Source: Lachnospiraceae bacterium UBA4316 (GTDB lineage Bacteria; Bacillota; Clostridia; Lachnospirales; Lachnospiraceae). Taken from it: a stretch of DNA of 14,019 nucleotides. The stretch's first letter is position 1. Each line of letters begins with the position of its first letter. The position numbers were made by a program, and so were the translations under genes. The notes beneath the pieces were generated by a model. That model searched no databases. It was given only the letters and a program-made list of their open reading frames with translations, and was not told the DNA's origin. Below, one piece after another: positions 1 through 5,589 of the stretch. The DNA lies in assembly GCA_002394535.1 (NCBI GenBank), contig DGUG01000195.1, forward strand, positions 1 to 14,019, read 5' to 3'.

Positions 1-282
1 TATGCAGGAAAGGTTGTTACTTTCGGTATCCGTCCCGAGGATGTATATGATTCGGAAATGTATATCGAAGCATCTCCTCAGAGTGTGTTCGAATCAACAG
101 TTAAGGTATACGAGCTTCTCGGTGCTGAAGTTTACCTGTACTTTGATCTTGAAGAGTTCCCGATCACAGCAAGAGTTGATCCTCGTACAACAGCAAGACC
201 CGGCGATACTGTTAAGTTTGCATTTGATGTTGAGAAGATTCATGTATTCGATAAAGATACTGAGATGATCATTACAAACTAG
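1..282 (+). CDS. ugpC: Sugar ABC transporter ATPase (UgpC/MsmX type), C-terminal end only
   Basis: The reading frame is open from base 1 and ends at TAG 280-282, so only the last 93 residues are present. The motif GIRPEDV near the start, followed by a beta-rich stretch with a charged, hydrophobic alternating pattern, is the C-terminal TOBE/regulatory region of the UgpC/MsmX/MalK family. These proteins power uptake of oligosaccharides or glycerol-3-phosphate, and one ATPase often serves several permeases. The Walker motifs and ABC signature lie outside the window. A strong terminator follows 30 bases downstream, so this gene ends its transcription unit. The family is clear; the substrate cannot be told, and the symbol is a family label. 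Confidence 0.85.
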   Translation, partial: YAGKVVTFGIRPEDVYDSEMYIEASPQSVFESTVKVYELLGAEVYLYFDLEEFPITARVDPRTTARPGDTVKFAFDVEKIHVFDKDTEMIITN

Positions 283-312
283 TATCATCAGAGTAATTCA
301 TATGATTATTAT

Positions 313-343
313 CCCCCGCATTTACCTGCGGGGGATTTTTTGG
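313..343 (+). terminator. Rho-independent terminator after the ABC ATPase gene
   Basis: A perfect 8-bp GC-rich stem, CCCCCGCA (313-320) with TGCGGGGG (327-334), closes a 6-base loop and is followed by ATTTTTTGG. It starts 30 bases after the ATPase stop codon and ends only about a dozen bases before the tadA start. That leaves almost no room for a separate tadA promoter or leader between them. Confidence 0.92.
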
Positions 344-355
344 TAAATTATTATT

Positions 356-868
356 ATGGAATTAAGCGAAGATGAAAAATATATGAAGCAGGCTCTTGCT
401 CAGGCAAGAAAGGCATACAGGCTCGGAGAAGTACCGATTGGCTGTGTGATAGTTTATGACGGGAAAATCATCGGACGCGGATACAATCGGAGAAATACCG
501 ATAGAAACACATTGTGTCACGCGGAGATCACAGCCATTAAAAGAGCAAGCAAAGCAATGGGTGACTGGCGTCTGGAGGGATGTACAATGTATGTGACGCT
601 TGAGCCGTGCCAGATGTGTGCGGGTGCATGTGTTCAGTCAAGAATCGACAGAGTCGTGATAGGGTGCATGAGTCCGAAGTCGGGATGTGCCGGATCTGTC
701 ATTAATCTGTTACAGATGGATGGATTCAATCATAAAACACAGATCACAAAAGATGTTCTTGCTGATGAATGCAGCGGACTTCTGACTAAGTTTTTTGAAG
801 AGCTGAGAATAAGGAACAAGGCTGAGAAAAGTATTAATTTGGGAGATTGTAGTCAAAATGATAACTGA
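356..868 (+). CDS. tadA: tRNA-specific adenosine deaminase TadA
   Basis: TadA deaminates adenosine-34 to inosine in the wobble position of tRNA-Arg(ACG), and is normally essential. The 170-residue product has the cytidine/adenosine deaminase zinc site: CHAE at about residues 58-61, with the catalytic Glu, and PCQMCAGA at about 83-90. The N-terminus, with EKYMKQALAQARKA, matches the usual family start, so the ATG at 356 is preferred. There is no good Shine-Dalgarno, because a terminator stem occupies the position just upstream. The C-terminal tail after the deaminase fold is slightly extended and polar. The end of the gene overlaps the next start by 11 bases, so the two are probably translated together. 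Expression may rely on terminator read-through or a promoter hidden further upstream. Confidence 0.95.
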   Translation: MELSEDEKYMKQALAQARKAYRLGEVPIGCVIVYDGKIIGRGYNRRNTDRNTLCHAEITAIKRASKAMGDWRLEGCTMYVTLEPCQMCAGACVQSRIDRVVIGCMSPKSGCAGSVINLLQMDGFNHKTQITKDVLADECSGLLTKFFEELRIRNKAEKSINLGDCSQNDN

Positions 869-1940
869 CAGAGTGATTGAAAGCTGCATGGAAGAGGTAT
901 ACAGCATTTCCGGAACGGAACTTGTTGTGACAGATACGACAGGCAGAGTGATTGTTAAAACCGGATCAATTGACGAGCCCGACAGGGACAGCATCTGTGA
1001 TTTTGCTATGAGTAATGAAGAATCACTTGAAGTTAAGGGGCAGACATTTATCAGGGTAACGGATGATGCAGACACAGCGTTTGTACTGATCACAAACACC
1101 GGCAGGGAAGAAACTGTTTGCGCGAGGCTTGCCGCAGCCGAGCTTAAGAACCTTGTAGCGGCATATACTGATAAGGTTGACCGGAATTCTTTTTTCCAGA
1201 ATCTACTTCTTGATAATATGCTTCTTGTAGATGTTTACAACAGGGCACGTAAGCTTCATATCGAAGCATCGCAGAGAAGATGCGTATTTGTTGTGGAACC
1301 TGTTGTATCAAGAGAGAATAATCTTATTGAGATGGTAAAGGAATTGTTTTATACCGAAGCCGGCGATCAGGTAACTGCTGTAGATGAAAATCACGTTGTT
1401 GTAATTAAAGCCCTTAATAAAGATGATGATAAGGAAGACCTTGAGGAGACGGCAAAAATGCTTGTTGATATGGCAGGGTCTGAGGCCATGAGCGATGTCA
1501 GGGTCGCATACGGAACGATTGCCGAGGATATTAAGGGAGTGTCAAAGTCGTACAAAGAAGCAAAAATGGCACTCGATGTCGGCAAGATTTTTTATCCTCT
1601 TATGAGGACTATCGAATACAGTAATCTTGGGGTCGGAAGGCTCATATATCAGCTTCCGGTCAATCTGTGCCAGTTGTTTATTAAGGAGATATTCGGAGAT
1701 AATATACCGGAGGAGATTGATGATGAGATACTGACTACAGTAAACAAATTCTTTGATAACAGCCTGAATGTATCGGAAACATCAAGACAACTGTTTATCC
1801 ATCGAAATACGTTAATCTACAGGATTGAAAAACTTCAGAAAGCAACAGGTCTTGATGTAAGGGTATTTGATGATGCTCTCACACTTAAGATTGCTCTTAT
1901 GGTGGTTAATTACATGAAGTATGTAAATGACAGGGATTAA
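858..1940 (+). CDS. CdaR/PucR-type transcriptional regulator
   Basis: This 360-residue protein ends in the HTH_30 helix-turn-helix of the CdaR/PucR family. Residues about 298-350 contain NVSETSRQLFIHRNTLIYRIEKL and the following DALTLKIAL helix. The central part (about 120-260) fits the GGDEF-like domain usual in this family, and the first 90 residues form a small putative ligand-sensing domain. The start ATG at 858 overlaps tadA and has GGGAG at 841-845. Family members control sugar-diacid, purine or carbohydrate genes. The nearby sugar-ABC ATPase suggests a carbohydrate target, but this is inference. The stop is shared with the convergent radical-SAM gene in a palindromic TTAA, and its terminator lies inside that gene. 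Confidence 0.85.
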   Translation: MITDRVIESCMEEVYSISGTELVVTDTTGRVIVKTGSIDEPDRDSICDFAMSNEESLEVKGQTFIRVTDDADTAFVLITNTGREETVCARLAAAELKNLVAAYTDKVDRNSFFQNLLLDNMLLVDVYNRARKLHIEASQRRCVFVVEPVVSRENNLIEMVKELFYTEAGDQVTAVDENHVVVIKALNKDDDKEDLEETAKMLVDMAGSEAMSDVRVAYGTIAEDIKGVSKSYKEAKMALDVGKIFYPLMRTIEYSNLGVGRLIYQLPVNLCQLFIKEIFGDNIPEEIDDEILTTVNKFFDNSLNVSETSRQLFIHRNTLIYRIEKLQKATGLDVRVFDDALTLKIALMVVNYMKYVNDRD

Positions 1941-2632
1941 TCCATCCCGCGGATTTCAACAAGATCAATGAATTTTGACAGCTCCTGCACATATTGCAGG
2001 AGTTTTTCTTTGGAAACCGCATGGAGGGACTTGTCAGGGACAAATTCAGATTCCACATAACCCTGAAGATAGTAACGCTTTGCTCCTTTTATCAGTGTAC
2101 AGATATCGGATATAGCTTCGACGGGCAGGAATTCATCGACAGCTGTAGTTCTGAATTCATATTCGACCTTTCCACCAAGCAGAAAATCTATGCTGTCTTT
2201 AACAGGAGTCAGAACGATGTTTTCGATCCCGCAGGCTTTACCGTAATTTGCAGGTGAAGACTTGATATCCATGGCTACATAGTCAATAAGATTATCCTTA
2301 ACAAGATTTTTAAGCATTTGAGGATTGGTTCCGTTTGTATCAAGCTTTACACTAAGGCCAAGCTCCTTAATCTTCGCAATGAAGGAAGGTAATTCCGGGT
2401 ACAATGTAGGCTCGCCGCCTGTTATGCATACACCGTCCAGAATCCCGCCTCTTTTTGAGAGAAAATCCAGAATATCCTTATCGCTGTATTGCGGCTTCAG
2501 AGAATTCTCCACAATATCCATGTTATGGCAAAAAGGACAGCGCATATTGCAGCCACCGAAAAAGACCGTTGCGGCAACACATCCGGGATAATCAAGTAAT
2601 GTTGTTTTTTGAAGTCCCTGAATATTAAGCAT
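1937..2632 (-). CDS. NrdG2-like anaerobic radical-SAM activating enzyme
   Basis: The 231-residue product begins MLNIQGLQKTTLLDYPG, the typical opening of the NrdG2 branch of anaerobic ribonucleotide reductase activases. It carries the radical-SAM cluster motif CNMRCPFC (Cys28, Cys32, Cys35), TGGEPT at 71-76 for SAM binding and DTNG at 98-101. Such enzymes place a glycyl radical on a partner such as NrdD. No nrdD lies in this window, so the substrate is unproven. An upstream ATG at 2728 would add 32 residues, but that stretch is an out-of-frame reading of the preceding small gene. The ATG at 2632 lies four bases after that gene's stop, which indicates translational coupling and decides the start. 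Confidence 0.85.
   Translation of the reverse strand: MLNIQGLQKTTLLDYPGCVAATVFFGGCNMRCPFCHNMDIVENSLKPQYSDKDILDFLSKRGGILDGVCITGGEPTLYPELPSFIAKIKELGLSVKLDTNGTNPQMLKNLVKDNLIDYVAMDIKSSPANYGKACGIENIVLTPVKDSIDFLLGGKVEYEFRTTAVDEFLPVEAISDICTLIKGAKRYYLQGYVESEFVPDKSLHAVSKEKLLQYVQELSKFIDLVEIRGMD
1982..2007 (+). terminator. Terminator of the CdaR-like gene, antisense inside the radical-SAM gene
   Basis: CTCCTGCA (1982-1989) and TGCAGGAG (1995-2002) form a perfect 8-bp stem around a 5-base loop, followed by five T residues on the plus strand. It lies 42 bases past the CdaR stop but within the last codons of the convergent radical-SAM gene, where it encodes part of the C-terminal helix LLQYVQELSK. The T-run is on the plus-strand side only, so it is directional for the CdaR transcript. 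Confidence 0.75.
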
Positions 2633-2636
2633 GGTT

Positions 2637-2828
2637 TCAATCACAGAAGTTTCCGACACTGCCGTCCGCAAAAGGGCTTCCCACATCGCATCTGCCATGG
2701 TGATGAACTTCCCTGACAAAGTCTTCACGTTCGGTTTCTACCCTGTGAACCCCGATTCGGCTGACGCCTTCTTCTGTTTTTCCATCAAGCATATTAATCA
2801 CTTCTTCAATCTCTTTTTCAGTTGGCAT
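2637..2828 (-). CDS. Small protein, likely partner of the NrdG2-like activase
   Basis: A 63-residue product starting MPTEKEIEEVINMLDGKTEEG and ending in a compact motif, HHGRCDVGSPFADGS, with a final Cys two residues from the end. The start at 2828 has an excellent Shine-Dalgarno, AAGGAAGGGT (complement of 2833-2842), and an extended -10 promoter lies about 50 bases further upstream. The stop is four bases before the radical-SAM start, so the two form an operon. The first half looks like an amphipathic acidic helix. The two cysteines and paired histidines could bind metal or interact with the activase. I cannot assign a family with confidence. Its good signals and tight coupling argue that it is real and functionally linked to the activase. 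Confidence 0.75.
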   Translation of the reverse strand: MPTEKEIEEVINMLDGKTEEGVSRIGVHRVETEREDFVREVHHHGRCDVGSPFADGSVGNFCD

Positions 2829-2877
2829 ATGTACCCTTCCTTAAAATCAAAATTGCGGTTTGTAATTTACTTACATC

Positions 2878-2886
2878 ATTATACCA
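2878..2886 (-). promoter_or_regulatory. Extended -10 promoter for the small-protein/radical-SAM operon
   Basis: On the minus strand the sequence reads TGGTATAAT, a perfect -10 hexamer with the TGn extension that can replace a good -35. No convincing -35 is seen 17 bases upstream. Transcription would start near 2871, giving a leader of about 40 bases before the ATG at 2828. The spacing and the divergent arrangement with the next gene support it. Confidence 0.6.
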
Positions 2887-2956
2887 TGTTAATATCTTAA
2901 TGGGACTATATTAAATATGATACAAATATTGATCTGAAAGGGAATATGGTGGAAAG

Positions 2957-3247
2957 ATGGATAATAATCAGGTAGAAGATGCTGAATTTGAAGAACTTGA
3001 TCCCGAACCTGATAAACCGTCAGGGAAAGTGTATCCTACACAGGTAGTTTTAACAATCAGGGCAATAGTAGGCGGGTATCTTGTTTATCTTGCATACCAG
3101 ATAATTACTTCCGGAAATGAGATAAGTACATGGATGTGGGCGGCCGTTATTCTATTTATCATAGCAGGAGCCGCATTGGTTGTGATGTCGGTCAAACATT
3201 TTATCTGCGGTGAATATGAGGGCGGAAAAAAAGACGAAAATCGTTGA
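2957..3247 (+). CDS. Small two-helix membrane protein of unknown function
   Basis: The 96-residue protein has a very acidic cytoplasm-facing N-terminus (residues 1-25, rich in D, E and P) and two membrane segments, about residues 30-50 and 58-80. A short charged tail, EGGKKDENR, follows. The ATG at 2957 is preceded by GGTGG at 2948-2952 and AAAGGGA slightly further upstream. No catalytic motif is visible and I do not recognise a named family. The stop codon TGA at 3245-3247 lies within the -35 element of the SRP RNA promoter that follows. Transcription probably starts in the AT-rich divergent region 2885-2940, where TATGAT at 2916 is a weak -10 candidate. Confidence 0.75.
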   Translation: MDNNQVEDAEFEELDPEPDKPSGKVYPTQVVLTIRAIVGGYLVYLAYQIITSGNEISTWMWAAVILFIIAGAALVVMSVKHFICGEYEGGKKDENR

Positions 3248-3272
3248 AGAAAGGCGAATTTGCGTGTATACT
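3244..3272 (+). promoter_or_regulatory. SRP RNA promoter
   Basis: TTGAAG (3244-3249) and TATACT (3267-3272) are separated by exactly 17 bases, a good housekeeping-sigma promoter. Transcription would begin near 3279, just before the closing stem of the SRP RNA. The -35 hexamer overlaps the stop codon of the preceding gene. Confidence 0.75.
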
Positions 3273-3278
3273 ACAAAT

Positions 3279-3424
3279 GCGTAGCCGGCAGGTTGTGTGT
3301 TGAGATTCGGGTCTTGCGCAACAGAGCGCCGCGAATCGTGTCAGGCCAGGAATGGAGCAGCACTAAACGGATGTCTTTGTGTGCCGCGAGGGCGCCTGAA
3401 TTTAGCATGACCCGTCCGGCTATT
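3279..3424 (+). ncRNA. ffs: Signal recognition particle RNA (4.5S-like, scRNA)
   Basis: This RNA scaffolds Ffh and guides signal-anchored proteins to the membrane. The universal helix-8 apex is present at 3341-3360: TCAGG, stem CCA, a GGAA tetraloop (3349-3352), stem TGG, then AGCAG. The CAGG/AGCA internal loop is the Ffh M-domain binding site. The RNA is closed by TAGCCGG (3282-3288) with CCGGCTA (3416-3422). GGGTCTTGC (from 3309) pairs with GCATGACCC with one mismatch. The unpaired 20 bases at 3289-3308 make the 5' side longer than in E. coli 4.5S RNA. At about 140 bases it is far shorter than the Bacillus type with a full Alu domain. No T-rich terminator follows; the 96-bp repeats start at once. 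The exact ends are estimates. Confidence 0.88.
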
Positions 3425-3427
3425 GTT

Positions 3428-3643
3428 AAATGTAGATAGGGGGGACCGCGAAGCGGTGGGACCCTGTCTACACGCGGAGCCCTATTCTGCGAAGCAGAAA
3501 TAAAATGGGCGACGCTCCTTGTGAAATGTAGATAGGGGGGACCGCGAAGCGGTGGGACCCTGTCTACACGCGGAGCCCTATTCTGCGAAGCAGAAATAAA
3601 ATGGGCGACGCTCCTTGTGAAATGTAGTTAGGGGGAACCGCGA
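3428..3643. repeat. 96-bp tandem hairpin repeats, two full copies and one truncated
   Basis: Copy 1 is 3428-3523 and copy 2 is 3524-3619; they look identical. Copy 3 (3620-3643) keeps 24 bases with two changes and stops at the next start codon. Each unit holds two nested hairpins. In the first, GTAGATAGGG (3432-3441) pairs with CCCTGTCTAC (3462-3471) around ACCGC-GAA-GCGGT. In the second, GGAGCCC pairs with GGGC and CTCC around TTCTGC-GAA-GCAGAA. Both are capped by GCGAAGC, known as an exceptionally stable DNA mini-hairpin. No long open frame or T-run is present. The region 3248-3643 therefore holds only the SRP RNA and this array. Confidence 0.93.
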
Positions 3644-4234
3644 GTGGACATCAAAACAACAATCATTATTATCATCGGAATAGCAGTTCTTGCCTTACTT
3701 GCTGCGTGGATCTGGTATATGAGAAGACATCCATCGGATGACGATGAGTTGTTCGATGATATGGAAGGCGTGGAGTTTGAGCAGTATTGTGCAGAATTGC
3801 TTGAAGCGAAGGGTTTTGAAAATGTGGAGACGACGCCGCCAAGCCACGATTACGGAATAGATATTATTGCGGACAGAGACGGCATAAGCTATGCCGTACA
3901 GTGTAAATGTTACTCGGACTCTATCGGGATCAAGGCAATTCAGGAAGCATATGCCGGAAAAGACTATTACAACGCCATGGTAGGCGTTGTAATGACCAAC
4001 CAGAGTTTTACCAAAACAGCTAAGGAGTTTGCTGATAAATTGAACATTGTTTTATGGGATGGGGATTATGTTATGGACCTTATCCATGAAGTGGCACTTC
4101 CGGAAAAAAAGAGTATGATTGATTTGTTCAGAAATTTAAGGAAAAAATCAAACAATAAGATTCCGGATAATAATGATTTAGGGAATAATAATGACAAAAC
4201 AGATACTGATGCTGACAAGCACATGGGACAGTGA
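3644..4234 (+). CDS. Membrane-anchored Mrr-like restriction endonuclease
   Basis: The 196-residue product has one N-terminal membrane helix (about residues 5-26, run of I, A and L), then an Mrr_cat-type PD-(D/E)xK nuclease domain at about 41-145. It shows GVEFEQYCAELLEAKGF, then DYGIDIIA with catalytic Asp73, then VQCKCY with Gln86 and Lys88. Mrr enzymes cleave DNA, often modified or foreign, but many short membrane-tethered relatives are uncharacterised. The start is GTG 3644 with AGGGGG at 3630-3635; a later ATG would lose the membrane helix. The Shine-Dalgarno lies inside the truncated third repeat. The C-terminal 30 residues are N/D/K-rich low complexity and overlap the next gene by 44 bases. 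Confidence 0.82.
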   Translation: MDIKTTIIIIIGIAVLALLAAWIWYMRRHPSDDDELFDDMEGVEFEQYCAELLEAKGFENVETTPPSHDYGIDIIADRDGISYAVQCKCYSDSIGIKAIQEAYAGKDYYNAMVGVVMTNQSFTKTAKEFADKLNIVLWDGDYVMDLIHEVALPEKKSMIDLFRNLRKKSNNKIPDNNDLGNNNDKTDTDADKHMGQ

Positions 4235-5546
4235 TTACAGTCGGGATGTTATCTCCGGTATCCTTGAGAGGATAGGGGATGAAGATGTTGAACTTCACAT
4301 CTGTAATGCCTATGACAATTTGATGGAAACCGATTTTTTCCGTAAGGGAAGGGAGATATATTCCTTACCGGTCCCGGAAAGATACGATGGTCTGATTGTT
4401 GCGCTCAACAGTCTGGACTCTGTTAAGTATGTCAGTGAGATATCTGAGAAATTCAGAAAACACAACAAACCTGTGGTCAGCATTGATACAAGGTGTGATA
4501 ATACTCTTTTCTGCGGTCTGGATAATTATCGTTCTATGTATCAGATTGTTGAGCATATGATCACTATACACGATTGCAGGATCTTCAATTACTTGGGAGG
4601 TCCGGAAGATAATTTCGAGAGCAATGAAAGATACAGGGCATTCTGTGATTGTCTGAACGAGCATGATATTAAAGTATCCAAGAGGAGAGTACTTCATAAA
4701 AGATTTTGGAAAACAGACGGCGCCGACGCTTACAACGAGTGGAAAGAACAAGGAGTTCATATGGCTGATGCGGTTATATGTGCGAATGACTATATGGCCC
4801 TCGGATTTGTGGAGGAAGCATTAAAAGACGGGATTACGATTCCTGACTATATGAAAGTTACCGGATTTGATAATATTGAAGAGGCTCAGATGTATTCTCC
4901 ATCCATCACAAGCGTTAACAGAAACCGCAAAGCCCTCGGATATGATGCTACAGATGCCCTTCTTTTGGTTATGGAGGGGGAACTGGATTTTGACAAACGC
5001 TTTGTCGAAGGGTATGTAAGTTTCAATGAAAGCTGCGGTTGTGAACTGACAAGGGATATTCGAAGCGATTACAATAAACTCATTGAAAGAGGAAAGAAAG
5101 AAACCGAAGCTAGGCTTGTTTATGCGTATATCAAACAGATACTGTTTAAATGCAGGACAATGGATGAATATTCGCAGGCAATGGAAGAGTGTAAAAAAAT
5201 GGTTAAGATCGATGATATGGCAATATGTCTTAATCATTCTTTCTTTGAGGGTGATCCGGATATGGATGTAGTCGGTTTTGAAAACGATATGATCCTGTAT
5301 TCTGATGGAAATAAGACAGAGGTAAACCGGAACAGTGATATGTTTCCGCCGGAGTGGAGAGAAAAGGACAGAGTTTTTCTGTTTGGACCCTTGCGTAGTA
5401 ATACTCAGACATTCGGATACACCGTAATGCCTTACAGAGATGATTTTTTCACGAGACTTAAGCACAGGAGTTTTGTGGAAAGTGTGTCGCTCTCACTTGA
5501 AAGCCTTAATCAGAAACTTGCAATTACAAGGATGAAGGAAAAGTAA
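4191..5546 (+). CDS. LacI-type sugar-sensor protein without visible output domain
   Basis: The 451-residue protein starts directly with a periplasmic-binding-protein fold of the LacI/Peripla_BP_3 kind: MTKQILMLTSTWDSDY, GGPEDNFESNERYRAF at 136-151, CANDYMALGFVEEAL at 197-211 and VTGFDNIEEA at 223-232. There is no N-terminal helix-turn-helix and no signal peptide, so it is cytoplasmic. Residues about 300-430 form a second, GAF-like region, followed by a short helix ending MKEK. In relatives this layout usually continues into a GGDEF or kinase module; here the frame stops. It may act by protein contact or be a shortened remnant. The ATG at 4191 has TAGGGA at 4179-4184 and overlaps the nuclease gene by 44 bases in another frame. 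Confidence 0.75.
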   Translation: MTKQILMLTSTWDSDYSRDVISGILERIGDEDVELHICNAYDNLMETDFFRKGREIYSLPVPERYDGLIVALNSLDSVKYVSEISEKFRKHNKPVVSIDTRCDNTLFCGLDNYRSMYQIVEHMITIHDCRIFNYLGGPEDNFESNERYRAFCDCLNEHDIKVSKRRVLHKRFWKTDGADAYNEWKEQGVHMADAVICANDYMALGFVEEALKDGITIPDYMKVTGFDNIEEAQMYSPSITSVNRNRKALGYDATDALLLVMEGELDFDKRFVEGYVSFNESCGCELTRDIRSDYNKLIERGKKETEARLVYAYIKQILFKCRTMDEYSQAMEECKKMVKIDDMAICLNHSFFEGDPDMDVVGFENDMILYSDGNKTEVNRNSDMFPPEWREKDRVFLFGPLRSNTQTFGYTVMPYRDDFFTRLKHRSFVESVSLSLESLNQKLAITRMKEK

Positions 5547-5589
5547 TAATATATCAGCCACATTTTGGTAATGAAAGGATGGAAGTGTT

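Noticed and set aside
1910..1926. Terminator hairpin for the radical-SAM gene (TTACAT/ATGTAA)
   Set aside because: The stem is only six AT-rich pairs with no T-run on the minus strand.
2633..2728. N-terminal extension of the radical-SAM protein to an ATG at 2728
   Set aside because: The extra residues are the out-of-frame reading of the upstream small gene, and family members begin at MLNIQGL.
3428..3643. CRISPR array
   Set aside because: The 96-bp units are contiguous with no unique spacers, and no cas gene is nearby.
4821..5465. A 214-codon minus-strand frame opposite the sensor gene
   Set aside because: No recognisable motif and no convincing start; it mirrors the codon pattern of the real gene.
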